Positions 15,083-24,118 are shown, counted from the stretch's first letter. The stretch: 40,030 bases of DNA from Acidobacteriota bacterium (GCA_020846885.1 JADLDC010000054.1:1-40030), one strand, 5' to 3'. Translations and numbers: made by a program. The notes: generated by a model not told the origin, from the sequence alone.

Positions 15083-15709
15083 ATGTCGTACCGCCTGATG
15101 AACATGCCCGCGATCGCGATCGGAAAAAAAGAACTCAACCTTTTTACAGACGGCGAACTTATTGATTCGGCTGTCAGCGGACGAAATGAAGGGTTTGAGG
15201 AACTGGTACGGCGTTATCAAAAGCCGATCACAGGCTATGTTTTCCGCATCGTAGGCAACTATGAATCGGCGCTGGACGTTGCACAGGAAGTTTTCATCAA
15301 GCTCTTCAGTTCCCTCCATCGTTATTCCTCAGACTACAAATTCTCCACCTGGCTTTATCGGATCGCCCACAACGCGGCCATTGACCACCTGCGCCGCAAC
15401 TCTGTAAATCTTCAAAGCCTCGAAACCGAAAACGCCGACGGCACGTATCAGTTACAGATCGAAAGTTCGGCCCGCTCGCCCGAAAAGGATCGTGAGATCA
15501 GCGAGTGGCGGACCGAGATCGGGCAGGTCATTAAACTTTTGCCGGATGCCTACAAGCAGCTGATCCTGCTCAGGCACGCCAACGACCTCAGCTACGACGA
15601 GATCGCGGAAGTCACGGGCCTGCCGCTCGGGACAGTCAAGAATAGGCTGTTTCGGGCACGGGAAATGATGCGTCAGATCATGGTCGAGCGAGGTTTCGAC
15701 GGTATGTGA
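15083..15709 (+). CDS. ECF (RpoE-like) sigma factor
   Basis: The protein contains sigma region 2 (DGELIDSAVSGRNEGFEELV, then VAQEVFIKLFSSLHRY and STWLYRIAHNAAIDHLRR). It also contains region 4 (LLPDAYKQLILLRHANDLSY and VTGLPLGTVKNRLFRAREMM). Regions 1 and 3 are absent, the ECF layout. It directs RNA polymerase to a stress or envelope regulon. Three in-frame ATGs (15083, 15098, 15104) are possible and none has a clear ribosome binding site; the track start 14921 would overlap the epimerase gene and is unlikely. A 6-bp dyad GATGGT-TGGT-ACCATC at 15021-15036 lies upstream and could be an operator. A zinc-finger anti-sigma gene follows 15 bases after the stop. Confidence 0.9.
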   Translation: MSYRLMNMPAIAIGKKELNLFTDGELIDSAVSGRNEGFEELVRRYQKPITGYVFRIVGNYESALDVAQEVFIKLFSSLHRYSSDYKFSTWLYRIAHNAAIDHLRRNSVNLQSLETENADGTYQLQIESSARSPEKDREISEWRTEIGQVIKLLPDAYKQLILLRHANDLSYDEIAEVTGLPLGTVKNRLFRAREMMRQIMVERGFDGM

Positions 15710-15724
15710 CCTGATCATCGCCGG

Positions 15725-16300
15725 GTGCGTCAGGTGGAAAGGATCTCTTCAAAACAAACATGTCCGAGCGGCGAGATCGCGGCCTACGTTGACGGCGAAT
15801 TGTCTGCCGAGGCTGAAACTGCGCTTGAACGGCACGTTGGCCTGTGCGAAAGCTGCTCTCGTGACCTTCGGGACCAGCGGCAATTCCTTGCGGCCCTTAC
15901 TGCGTCGCTTGACGATGCAAGATCAATGCGGCTGCCTGCAGATTTCAGCCGGCGTGTTGTTGCAAATGCAGAGAGCACGGTGGCGGGCGTGCGGCGCCCA
16001 AACGAACTACTGGCGGCCGTTTGCATTGCCTCAGCGTTATTACTATTTTCACTCTTCGCCTTTGGTGGAGAGGCCTTCACCATCGCATCTACGGCAGCTT
16101 CGGTCGGACAGCGAATTCTTGCACTCGGCCTCTTTTTTCTCAGGCTGGCCGGCGGCTTCGTTTTCGCCCTTGCGGTAATATCGCGCTCACTCGCCTCATC
16201 CTTCGATCCGGCCGTTGTGATCGTATCGGTTGGCATGTTTATTTCAGCCGCTATCGCGTTCTCTGCATTCCGACATCCTTTGCGGCGGCGGAGCACGTAG
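15725..16300 (+). CDS. Zinc-finger anti-sigma factor, membrane-bound
   Basis: The 191-residue protein begins at GTG 15725 and has a zf-HC2/ZAS domain. The helix EIAAYVDGELSAEAETALE leads into the H-x3-C-x2-C motif HVGLCESC at about residues 37-44, which binds zinc in sigma-sequestering anti-sigma factors. Hydrophobic segments near residues 95-115, 120-145 and 160-180 are membrane spans, more than the single span of a typical RsiW or RsrA relative. Its placement directly after the ECF sigma gene supports the pairing. The signal that releases the sigma factor is unknown. Confidence 0.86.
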   Translation: MRQVERISSKQTCPSGEIAAYVDGELSAEAETALERHVGLCESCSRDLRDQRQFLAALTASLDDARSMRLPADFSRRVVANAESTVAGVRRPNELLAAVCIASALLLFSLFAFGGEAFTIASTAASVGQRILALGLFFLRLAGGFVFALAVISRSLASSFDPAVVIVSVGMFISAAIAFSAFRHPLRRRST

Positions 16301-16316
16301 AAACTCTAAAAGGCTT

Positions 16317-17285
16317 ATGAACGATACGTTCTCCTCACGCTTTCATACGGCCCGCCCGGTTCGGCAAGTTTCGCCCGCCGGAATGATACTTATTCTCATT
16401 GTTCTTCTTTTCACAGCCGGCTTCGCGTTCGGGGAAACTCAGTCGATCGCAGAGTCTGATCAGAACACCCTCGTAATTGATTCTTCTCCTGACATGGAGA
16501 TCATCTCGTTCTCAAAAAAGGTGATCGTCAAGCAGTCTGCTAAAGGTGTCCTCGTTTTCGGCAACGATGTTGAGATACACGGCCGCGTCGAGGGCGACGT
16601 TGCGGCGGTCGGCGGATCCGTGATCCAGAAGAACGGATCATTTATCGGCGGCGATGTGATCGTTTTTGGGGGCAAGTACGCGCCCGAATCGGATCAGGCC
16701 TTGCGTGGCGAGAACAAGCAGACCATCATCTACGCGGCATACGAAGAAGAATTTCAAAAGTATGCCCGCGACCCTTTCGCGATCTTCTCGCCATCCTTCA
16801 CCCTGGCGTTTTTCGCGCTGCGGGTCGTGCTGCTTCTCTTTTGGTTCCTGATCTCGCTTGCGCTGACCACGATAGCACCCGGAGCGGTAAGCCGCGCGGT
16901 TGCACGTATTAAGCTTTCTTCGGCCAAGGTCGTTGCATTAGGATTTTTCAGTTTTGTCGGGATGAATATCCTGCTGTTCAGCGCATTGAATGTTCTGCCA
17001 AATTACTTGAATGCGGTACTGGTCGGTATGGCCCTGCTGACCCTTGCACTTGCTTATGTTTTCGGGCGTGTCGCGATGCATGCAGCGCTCGGAAAGCTGA
17101 TCCAAAAGTATTTTCTTTCTGAACGAAACACGTCTGAATCTCTGGCCGTTCTGCTTGGAGTAACGGCTTGGACCATCCTTCTCTCGCTCCCGTATGTTTG
17201 GATCTTTGCACTCCTCGCCTTGATCTCGGCGGGCATCGGGTTGGTCATTACCGCTCGTCGTCCAACCGCGTGGAAAAGTCGCTAA
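16317..17285 (+). CDS. Polytopic membrane protein with bactofilin-like domain
   Basis: I start at MNDTFSSRFHTARPV (16317), 16 bases after the anti-sigma stop; the track ORF starts inside that gene. The 322-residue product has a signal-anchor at about 22-42. A right-handed beta-helix-like segment follows, with short repeats typical of polymer-forming bactofilins (VLVFGNDVEIHGRVEGDVAA, then GGSVIQKNGSFIGGDVIVFG). Four or five hydrophobic membrane spans come after, from about residue 160 to the end. Being third in the sigma/anti-sigma operon it may be an envelope sensor or an effector; that is inference from position. I do not know a named family member. Confidence 0.8.
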   Translation: MNDTFSSRFHTARPVRQVSPAGMILILIVLLFTAGFAFGETQSIAESDQNTLVIDSSPDMEIISFSKKVIVKQSAKGVLVFGNDVEIHGRVEGDVAAVGGSVIQKNGSFIGGDVIVFGGKYAPESDQALRGENKQTIIYAAYEEEFQKYARDPFAIFSPSFTLAFFALRVVLLLFWFLISLALTTIAPGAVSRAVARIKLSSAKVVALGFFSFVGMNILLFSALNVLPNYLNAVLVGMALLTLALAYVFGRVAMHAALGKLIQKYFLSERNTSESLAVLLGVTAWTILLSLPYVWIFALLALISAGIGLVITARRPTAWKSR

Positions 17286-17426
17286 AACCGCATCTGCTTA
17301 CCTGACAAATCTTTACATTTAAATCCGAACTTAAAGTATAGAATCTACGTCTTACAGTTGATGGCCGATCTCCGGCCATTGGCCCTGAAAGTTTATTGAC
17401 CAAGCGAAACGTATATTGCCATTGTC

Positions 17427-18635
17427 ATGCGTAACCGTATTTATACCTTATTTGCGTTCATCACTATCACTGCCTGCGCCGTTGTTTTGAATGGCCAAAC
17501 GCCGGGCAATGTAAAGCCCAGCCTTATTGCCGGCGATGTGGTCTTGGTCCAGCCGGGCAAGATCGTTTTCACTACAAAAGATGGTGAAATGTCCGCGACC
17601 CTTTCCGAACAGACCGAATTCAAGAAGATCCCGCCGGACAACCGCAAAATGAGCGCCGCTGTTCCGGCGGCATTGGACGATATCGAAGCCGGTGACAAGA
17701 TCGTTGTCAGCGGATTTCCGGCAGATGACAAGAAAAGTGTTCCGGCGCGGACCGTTTACCTAATGTCAAAGTCTGAACTTGCCGCCGCCAAAGCAAAAGA
17801 ATTGGAAAAATGGCGAACACGCGGCATTTCGGGCAGAGTAACGGCCGTTGACCCGGCAACCGGCCAGATCTCGATCGATGTGACATCGCTTGGCTCGACC
17901 ACAAAGGTGGTCCTTACGCCAAAAGAACAGGCGAAATATCTTCGCTACGCCCCAAATTCGGTTGCCTACAGCGAGGCGCTTCCGAGCAAGTTTGCCGATG
18001 TTGCGGCAGGCGATATGCTTCGGGCCGTCGGGGACCGCAGCGCCGACGGAGCAAGTTTTGCTGCTGAAGAGATCCTGACCGGAGCTTTCCAGACGCACGC
18101 GGGGACGGTGAAATCTGTAGATATCGCAAAGAATGAAGTGGTCATTACTGAGCTTCAATCCAAGAAAGACGTAACCGTGTCGCTCGGCTCAGCGTCAATG
18201 ATGAAGAAGTTCCCTGAGCAAATGGCCCAGATGCTTGCGGCCCGCCAGTCGGGTGGTGAGCAGGCCGGACCAGGAGCACCAGCAGCCCAGGGCGGCCAAA
18301 CCCCGCCGCGAATGGGCGGCGGACAGGGCGGACAGGCACCTGGGCGAATGAATGGCGGCCAAGGCGGGCCGGGTGGCGGGGCCAGAGGCGGCATTGACGA
18401 AATGCTGGACAGGTTTCCGAATGTGACCGCGGCCGACCTTAAGGTTGGGGACATGATCGCTGTCTCGAGTTCTAAGTCATCGACGCCCGATCATATTACC
18501 GCGATCAAACTGTTGGCCGGTGTCGAGCCTTTTGTGCGAATGGCCCAAATGTCTGCCGCCGGCGGAAGATCACGCGGCCCTGGGTCTCAAAGCTTGAGCA
18601 TCCCCGGCCTTGACGGCGGATTTGATATGCCATAG
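17427..18635 (+). CDS. Exported Gly-rich protein with repeated DUF5666-like segments
   Basis: The 402-residue protein has a signal peptide (about 1-23, ending VVLNG). Repeated beta-rich segments follow, in which a linker such as DDIEAGDKIVVSG or ADVAAGDMLRAVG recurs, the usual look of DUF5666-type OB-like domains (roughly residues 30-110, 130-210, 215-260). A Gly/Gln/Pro/Ala-rich low-complexity stretch with GGQGG-type repeats occupies about 275-325. A last domain and a short tail ending GLDGGFDMP follow. It is probably periplasmic or secreted. The TonB-type receptor just downstream has its own Gly-rich insert, suggesting the two work together. A weak promoter-like pair TTTACA/TATAGA lies at 17312-17342 with a long 19-base spacer. 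Confidence 0.7.
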   Translation: MRNRIYTLFAFITITACAVVLNGQTPGNVKPSLIAGDVVLVQPGKIVFTTKDGEMSATLSEQTEFKKIPPDNRKMSAAVPAALDDIEAGDKIVVSGFPADDKKSVPARTVYLMSKSELAAAKAKELEKWRTRGISGRVTAVDPATGQISIDVTSLGSTTKVVLTPKEQAKYLRYAPNSVAYSEALPSKFADVAAGDMLRAVGDRSADGASFAAEEILTGAFQTHAGTVKSVDIAKNEVVITELQSKKDVTVSLGSASMMKKFPEQMAQMLAARQSGGEQAGPGAPAAQGGQTPPRMGGGQGGQAPGRMNGGQGGPGGGARGGIDEMLDRFPNVTAADLKVGDMIAVSSSKSSTPDHITAIKLLAGVEPFVRMAQMSAAGGRSRGPGSQSLSIPGLDGGFDMP

Positions 18636-18650
18636 AACTTTTTGTTTTAT

Positions 18651-18673
18651 GCCCGATGGAACTGGGCCTTTTT
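18651..18673 (+). terminator. Weak terminator after the Gly-rich gene
   Basis: GCCC, loop, GGGC followed by CTTTTT lies in the 89-base gap before the receptor gene. A 4-bp stem makes this weak; partial read-through to the receptor gene is possible. Confidence 0.35.
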
Positions 18674-18724
18674 CCGAATAGTTCCTGCTTTATTTAATTA
18701 CTCTGTTTGAAGGTTATACTTGTG

Positions 18725-21700
18725 ATGAAATTATCCAGACTTTTCATTGTGAGCGGGCTGATTGCATTATTTTTCAGCGTCCCGGCTCTCGCACAGCAGA
18801 ACGGATCACTTACCGGCCAGGTAGTTGATTCGCTCGGCGCGGTCGTCGTTGGAGCTTCAGTCACCGCCGTTTCCGGCACCGGTGCTGAAAAGACAACGAC
18901 CAGCAATACAAAGGGCGAATACAACATAACCGGCCTCGCCCCAGGCAAATACACGGTCCGTGTTTCGGCACCGAAATTTGCTCTATATGAGAACACCGAG
19001 GTAGAGGTCGCTGCCGCTCAGAAAACTGAACTTATTCCGGTTATGACGGTGTCCGGTGTTGAGGAGCAGGTTGAGGTCTCCGGCGACACGGGCGTATCGA
19101 CCGATCCGGCAAACAACGCGGGGGCAACCGTCCTGAAGGAAAAGGAACTCGAAGCATTACCGGACGATCCGGATGAACTTGAGGCGGCCCTGCAGGCTCT
19201 TGCCGGCCCGGCGGCGGGCCCGAACGGCGGCCAGATCTACATTGACGGGTTCACCGGCGGCCGCCTTCCCCCAAAAGAGGCGATTCGTGAGATCCGAATA
19301 AACAACAATCCGTTCTCGGCGGAATACGATCGGCTTGGCTTTGGCCGTATAGAGATCCTGACCAGGCCGGGTACTGAAAGATGGCGTGGAAATCTGTTTG
19401 GAAGTTTCAACGACGAAAGCCTTAATTCGCGCAACCCTTTCGCCCTTAACCGTGCACCGAGCCAAAGGCGTTCGTTCGGAGGCAACATCTCCGGGCCGAT
19501 ACAGAAGGGGAAATCATCCTTTTTTGTCGACATCAACAATCGTGACGACGACAGCAACACCGTTGTCAACGCCCGCATTCTCGACAGCAATCTTAACGCG
19601 GTACCCTTCACTGAAGAATTCCAGGTACCAAGCCGCAGGTTTTCGATAAGCCCGCGCCTTGACTATGCGATAAACCAGAACAATACTCTTGTGGCCCGCT
19701 ACAGCTTCTCGCGTTCGTCCTCGGAAAATCAGGGTATCAGTACGTTTTCGCTGCCTTCGCGTGCATACGAAACCAAGAGCACGTCCAACGAACTCCGCCT
19801 GACAGAGACGATGATCATCAACGCGACTACGGTCAACGAGACGCGTTTCGAATACAGTTGGGACAAGCGTGATCAGGTCGGCGACAACTCGATACCAACG
19901 ATTTCGGTATCGGAAGCATTTACCGGCGGCGGTGCGCAGATCGGGCTCAGCTTTAACGACACGAAGACGTGGGAACTGCAGAACTTCACGACCACCTCGG
20001 TGGGGCCAAACGCTCAGCATGGATTGAAATTTGGAATCAAGCTGCGAAATTCTTCTATCAACGACCGCTCGGAGAATAACTACGGCGGAGCGTTCACGTT
20101 TGCCGGAGCACAACCGGTGACCAGTCCGGCGGGCTGCTTTCCGGGCGAACCTGGCTGTACAGTTGTTCAGCCGGCCGTCTCGCCGCTTGACCAGTACCGT
20201 GAGCGGATCCTCGGGAATGCAGACCCGCGCTTTTTCCCAACCCAATTCACTATCACTACCGGCCAGCCGCTTCAGTCGGTTTCTCGGACAGACCTCGGGC
20301 TATTTGTAACCGATGACTGGCGCGTAGATCCGAGCCTTACTCTAAGCTTTGGACTGCGGTACGAGAACCAAACGAATATCAGCGACAGCAACGACTTTGC
20401 ACCAAGATTCTCGTTCGCGTGGTCACCGGGAGCCGGCGGCGCTAAGGCCCCGAAAACAGTATTCCGCGGCGGCTTCGGCCTATTTTACGACCGTTTGAGC
20501 GAAAGCCTGACCATGAGCGCTCTTCGCTTCAATGGGACGAACCAGATCAACCTGGTCGTCAGCGCAAACGACCCTGATCCTGTCCGCCGTGCGGCAGCGA
20601 TCGCTCTGTTGGGCCAGCCGGTATTTTCATTGAACGGCGTCACGAACGTCCCGACAGGTGCTCAGATATTGGCGGCCCTGCCGCAGTCCAACACTATCCG
20701 GCAGATCGCACCAGACCTAAAATCGCCGATGATGATGCAGGGAGCATTCGGCGTTGAACGCCAACTGCCCTGGCAGACGACCATGTCGGCGACGTTCGTT
20801 TCGTCGCGGACCTACAACGTACTTCGATCGAGGAACATAAACGCCCCGATCTGTCCTGACCAGTTTGATTGTTCGAACGCACCGCGGCCTGATCCTACGG
20901 CGGGTGCGATCTATCAATACGAATCGACTGGAACTTTGGACCAGAACCGCCTAAGCGTGAACATCAGGAATATGTCCAGCCGGCGATTCTCGCTGTTTGC
21001 TAATTACAACCTCGGCTTTTCTCGCAGCACCAGTGACGGGTCCGGCAGTTTTCCTGCCTATTCATACGATCTGAGCGACGAATGGGGCCGTTCCTCGTCA
21101 GATGTTCGCCACAACTTTGTTGTCGGCGGCAACATCAACGCTCCGTGGGGCTTTTCGTTCAGCCCGTTCATCATGCTCAACAGCGGGCGTCCGTTCAACA
21201 TCACCACCGGACAGGACTTGAACGGCGATCTGCAGTTTAACGAACGGCCGACCTTTGGCCAATTGGCTGCGGCGTGCTCTTCGCACAACCTGTCGGCATC
21301 ATGGTGCGATGTTTCCGGTGAGGACGCCAATCAGATCATTCCCCGTAACTGGGGCCAATCGCCGAGTTCGTTCACGGTAAATATGCGTGTCTCGCGGAAC
21401 TTCGGTTTTGGCAAGACGGCTGAGCGTGCCTCCGGCGGCGGCCAGGGCGGCGGCGGTGACCGACGCGGTGGCGGCGGCTTTGGCGGCGGCGGACGCGGGA
21501 TGATGATGGGCGGTTTCGGCGGCAATAACCGCAAACCGTACAACCTGAACCTCAGCATCAACTTCCAGAACCTTTTGAACACCGTCAACCTGGGTGCACC
21601 GGTCGGAAACATCCTCTCGGGCCGTTTCGGCCAGTCAACCGGGACAGGCGGCGGTTTCGGCGGCTTTGGCGGCGGCGGCGGTTTCGGCGGCGGCTCATCT

Positions 21701-21745
21701 GCCGCTAACCGAAGGATCGAGCTCTCCGCAAGATTTAGTTGGTAA
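18725..21745 (+). CDS. TonB-dependent-receptor-like outer membrane protein with carboxypeptidase-regulatory domain
   Basis: I start at ATG 18725 with GAAGG about eleven bases upstream; the track starts at a TTG six codons earlier. The 1006-residue protein has a signal peptide ending VPALAQ. A CarboxypepD_reg-like beta-sandwich follows (SLTGQVVDSLGAVVVGASV, GEYNITGLAPGKYTVRVSA; about 25-110). A plug-like region contains QIYIDGFTGGRLPPKEAIRE and IEILTRPGTERWRGNLFGS, and a long beta-barrel with alternating aromatic strands ends RIELSARFSW. A Gly/Arg/Met-rich loop (GGGGRGMMMGGFGG) sits near residues 900-930 and another Gly-rich run lies just before the end. This layout is common in Acidobacteriota receptors for uptake of large substrates; the substrate is unknown. 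Confidence 0.9.
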   Translation: MKLSRLFIVSGLIALFFSVPALAQQNGSLTGQVVDSLGAVVVGASVTAVSGTGAEKTTTSNTKGEYNITGLAPGKYTVRVSAPKFALYENTEVEVAAAQKTELIPVMTVSGVEEQVEVSGDTGVSTDPANNAGATVLKEKELEALPDDPDELEAALQALAGPAAGPNGGQIYIDGFTGGRLPPKEAIREIRINNNPFSAEYDRLGFGRIEILTRPGTERWRGNLFGSFNDESLNSRNPFALNRAPSQRRSFGGNISGPIQKGKSSFFVDINNRDDDSNTVVNARILDSNLNAVPFTEEFQVPSRRFSISPRLDYAINQNNTLVARYSFSRSSSENQGISTFSLPSRAYETKSTSNELRLTETMIINATTVNETRFEYSWDKRDQVGDNSIPTISVSEAFTGGGAQIGLSFNDTKTWELQNFTTTSVGPNAQHGLKFGIKLRNSSINDRSENNYGGAFTFAGAQPVTSPAGCFPGEPGCTVVQPAVSPLDQYRERILGNADPRFFPTQFTITTGQPLQSVSRTDLGLFVTDDWRVDPSLTLSFGLRYENQTNISDSNDFAPRFSFAWSPGAGGAKAPKTVFRGGFGLFYDRLSESLTMSALRFNGTNQINLVVSANDPDPVRRAAAIALLGQPVFSLNGVTNVPTGAQILAALPQSNTIRQIAPDLKSPMMMQGAFGVERQLPWQTTMSATFVSSRTYNVLRSRNINAPICPDQFDCSNAPRPDPTAGAIYQYESTGTLDQNRLSVNIRNMSSRRFSLFANYNLGFSRSTSDGSGSFPAYSYDLSDEWGRSSSDVRHNFVVGGNINAPWGFSFSPFIMLNSGRPFNITTGQDLNGDLQFNERPTFGQLAAACSSHNLSASWCDVSGEDANQIIPRNWGQSPSSFTVNMRVSRNFGFGKTAERASGGGQGGGGDRRGGGGFGGGGRGMMMGGFGGNNRKPYNLNLSINFQNLLNTVNLGAPVGNILSGRFGQSTGTGGGFGGFGGGGGFGGGSSAANRRIELSARFSW

Positions 21746-21768
21746 CTTTCCTCCATTGCGGTATATTT

Positions 21769-21802
21769 AGGAAGCCTGCGGACGGGCTTCCTATTTTTTT
21801 TT
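21769..21802 (+). terminator. Strong intrinsic terminator after the receptor gene
   Basis: AGGAAGCC pairs perfectly with GGCTTCCT around an 8-base loop and is followed by ATTTTTTTTT. The U tract runs straight into the GGAGCGG ribosome binding site of the next gene, so that gene either depends on read-through or has an unrecognised promoter. Confidence 0.85.
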
Positions 21803-21816
21803 GGAGCGGAAGTTGG

Positions 21817-22548
21817 ATGTTGAAATACTTTTCCAGGCCTTTGCTTTTGATTCTGCTGTGTGTTCTTGTCACTGCCGCTCAGCCTGCCGCGCCGGCCGAA
21901 AGGCCGTATGCCGCCGAGATGAAGCTGGCCGCGCTTGCGCTTGCTGCTCACGGCGGTGATAAGCTGCGGAACATGAGGACGCTGGTCGTCAAGGGCTCGG
22001 TTGACGTAACGACCTCGGCCGCGGCCCAGGCGTTTCCGGCTAGCTTTGTGACCATCTTTTCCGGTGACAAATATCGGCTCGAAATCGCAAATCCGTTTCA
22101 GCCGCTTAAGCAGATCTATGACGGCACGCAAACCACCTCATCCGTCCGCGGCGGGTTCACGCTGCCTCCAATAAACCGGCTTGGGTATCCTATGCTGCAG
22201 CAATTCGGCAGGCAGGGATTTGTGATCACGCCGCTGCCTGAGGATAAGAAAAAGCGTAAGGGATTTAGAATGACATCGCCCGAGGGCTATTCCACCGACT
22301 TCTATCTTGATGAAAAGACAAACCGGATCAAGGGTTACGACGCCAGCTATACAATTAACGAACGTGCCGTTACCACGTCGGTTGAGATCGAGAAACTCCG
22401 CGATGTCGAAGGCGTTCTGGTGCCCGAGAAATATGCGCAAAGGTTCGATACTGAGCAAATAACGATCTACGCAAATTTTAAGGCGAAAGAGATTTTGGTG
22501 AATTCAGAAGTTCCGGACGCTTACTTCAAGATCGCTGAGAACCGATAG
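21817..22548 (+). CDS. Exported LolA-like protein of unknown function
   Basis: I start at ATG 21817, fourteen bases after GGAGCGG; the track start 21739 lies inside the terminator region. The 243-residue protein has a signal peptide (about 1-27, with LLLILLCVLVTAAQ). The rest is a beta-rich body with the outer-membrane lipoprotein-carrier style of alternating strands (LRNMRTLVVKGSVDVTTSAA, FVTIFSGDKYRLEIANPF, FYLDEKTNRIKGYDA). It is not a clear LolA by sequence. There is no lipobox. Position after the receptor and its terminator suggests a periplasmic helper or an independent gene. I do not name a function. Confidence 0.7.
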   Translation: MLKYFSRPLLLILLCVLVTAAQPAAPAERPYAAEMKLAALALAAHGGDKLRNMRTLVVKGSVDVTTSAAAQAFPASFVTIFSGDKYRLEIANPFQPLKQIYDGTQTTSSVRGGFTLPPINRLGYPMLQQFGRQGFVITPLPEDKKKRKGFRMTSPEGYSTDFYLDEKTNRIKGYDASYTINERAVTTSVEIEKLRDVEGVLVPEKYAQRFDTEQITIYANFKAKEILVNSEVPDAYFKIAENR

Positions 22549-22581
22549 AGCGGCGGACCGTTTCCGGCGGGCTGCTTCCCT

Positions 22582-22674
22582 TTCGTGATATTCGTGTCTT
22601 CATTTCGCTAGTTTCGTGGTAATGGACGAAGATCCATCCCGCGAAATCCACGAATCAAGACATGAAAATTCACG
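22582..22674. repeat. Imperfect inverted repeat in a convergent gap
   Basis: The left arm (22582-22620), containing attcgtgtcttcatttcg, faces the right arm (22639-22674), containing ccacgaatcaagacatgaaa, its imperfect complement. It sits between convergent genes, where it could act as a two-way terminator. A related single arm occurs at 24788-24828. Confidence 0.7.
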
Positions 22675-22679
22675 ACGGC

Positions 22680-23615
22680 CTATCGCCAGCCTAAGGCGGC
22701 GAGCCCGGCGGGCGCGGCGACATCGTCAAATGTCAACGAGTTTGCGGGAATATTCAGCCCGACCTCTTCCGGCCGGAGGACCTGTAACGCCCGCCCAAGA
22801 GATTCTGCCGAGATCTCACGGATCTTTGCCGGGACCAGTCCCTTTCCGATCAATAATATTCTTTCGAGCAGTTTGTCGCGGCTGTCGGCCGCAAAGCGAT
22901 CGTTGTAAAACATCAATAGCCGATAGATCTCATCATCGCGTTCCGCGGGCGAGCAGGTAACGCTGCGGATGACCGCCGGATCACCCGAACGCATCAGGAT
23001 CGCACTAAACCCGTCACTCTGCGCGCTGATCAGCATCGAATCGGCCTTTTCTGAATCGGCGGAGATCCATCTTGATTCGCTTAAGGCCCGCGGCAGCACT
23101 AAACCCGCCTTCCAGCCGAACCTTTCGAATATGGTCTCATACTCGTCGATGACGGAAAGCTTCACCGCCGAGGCAAAATAGCGGGAACGGCCTTCGCGGT
23201 CGGCCGGCATCTTGTGCCGCGTTATTCGCATTTCCGCGGCGGCGGCACCGAATGTCTGTTCCGCCTTCCAATCAAGTATCTCCTCGGATTCATCCTTACC
23301 GGACGATCCGCTTTCAAGCGTCAAGATCGCCGATCGAGCGGTATTGCTCGGCAGTGAAACAGACCAGCTTTTCTGCCCAAGCAACCCGGCCGAGGTCACA
23401 GCTTCTTCAAGCAGTACTGCAAGCTCATTCCGATTCGATATGTTCCGTTCCAGAAAACTGGGCACGAGAAGCCCGGCCGGCAATTCAACGGCCGCGGCCT
23501 GTTTGATGCCGAACATCCCGCGGCCTTCGCGGTGCAGGCTTAGGGCGGTTACGCTCTCCTTCTCAAGGCCGATCGCGGCCTTCGGGTACGTTGGTTGTGT
23601 TAGAAAAGATAACAT
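22680..23615 (-). CDS. pilM: PilM-like pilus/secretion assembly protein
   Basis: The protein of about 311 residues (from MLSFLTQPTYPKAAIGLEKE; the track begins 15 residues earlier) has the actin-like fold style of PilM/GspL cytoplasmic proteins. N-terminal AIGLEKESVTALSL is the first nucleotide-binding loop region, SWSVSLPSNTARSAIL follows, and later segments VLPRALSESRW and LLIGKGLVPAKIREI resemble the second half of PilM. It would bind the cytoplasmic end of a PilN/GspL-like partner at the inner membrane and connect it to the assembly ATPase, neither of which is visible here. It is the last gene of the secretin/pseudopilin cluster. Divergence from classical PilM is considerable, so the symbol is tentative. 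Confidence 0.65.
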   Translation of the reverse strand: MLSFLTQPTYPKAAIGLEKESVTALSLHREGRGMFGIKQAAAVELPAGLLVPSFLERNISNRNELAVLLEEAVTSAGLLGQKSWSVSLPSNTARSAILTLESGSSGKDESEEILDWKAEQTFGAAAAEMRITRHKMPADREGRSRYFASAVKLSVIDEYETIFERFGWKAGLVLPRALSESRWISADSEKADSMLISAQSDGFSAILMRSGDPAVIRSVTCSPAERDDEIYRLLMFYNDRFAADSRDKLLERILLIGKGLVPAKIREISAESLGRALQVLRPEEVGLNIPANSLTFDDVAAPAGLAALGWR

Positions 23616-23674
23616 CAAACTTTCGTACGACAGGCTGTCATCCTGTCGATCCATGCACAAATGACGGTCAAACG

Positions 23675-24118
23675 CTAATACTCCGAATAGGCCTTCCCTT
23701 CTGAATCAACGCCGTCGGACGTGCTCTTTACATCTGTCATTCCAGCCTCGGCCGTCTCCGATGTAGAATCCGTCTCCATCACCTCGCGCCATTCGTCCTT
23801 TTCGGTCATTGGGTCGATCGGACGTTCGCGAAGGTATTTGGCCGTGACCAGATCGTCAACGGTTTGCGGCGGCTTGCCCTTGTCGGCGCTGTATTGATCG
23901 ATGGCACGGCGCATTTGCCAAAGATTTTCTTTCAACACGGTCTCGCGGGCGTTCTGCATCGCCTTTTGATACGACGGAACCGCCACCGAGATGAGGATGA
24001 TGATGATGAACATCGCGATCATCAACTCAAGCAGCGAATAGCCCAACTGACGGCGTTTCGTGCGGGCACGAACGCCTTCATCTACGGCCGCATTGTTTCT
24101 TAGCTTCAGCCTGTCCAT
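23675..24118 (-). CDS. Type II secretion/type IV pilus pseudopilin (GspG-like)
   Basis: I start at MDRLKLRNNAAVDEG (24118), one base after the stop of the preceding pseudopilin gene; the longer track ORF is unlikely. The 147-residue protein has a basic leader (RTKRRQLG) cut by prepilin peptidase before the pilin helix YSLLELMIAMFIIIILISVA. The usual Glu at +5 of the mature form is present. A globular region follows with VPSYQKAMQNARETVLKENL and DQYSADKGKPPQTVDDLV, the GspG pattern. The acidic C-terminus is rich in Ser, Thr and Glu. It would be a subunit of the secretion pseudopilus in the inner membrane and periplasm. Confidence 0.88.
   Translation of the reverse strand: MDRLKLRNNAAVDEGVRARTKRRQLGYSLLELMIAMFIIIILISVAVPSYQKAMQNARETVLKENLWQMRRAIDQYSADKGKPPQTVDDLVTAKYLRERPIDPMTEKDEWREVMETDSTSETAEAGMTDVKSTSDGVDSEGKAYSEY

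Noticed and set aside
15065-15090. GGAACA followed by TCGTA as an ECF autoregulatory promoter
   Set aside because: It would overlap the start region of the sigma gene and the spacing and -10 match are poor; kept only as a weak possibility tied to the start choice at 15104.
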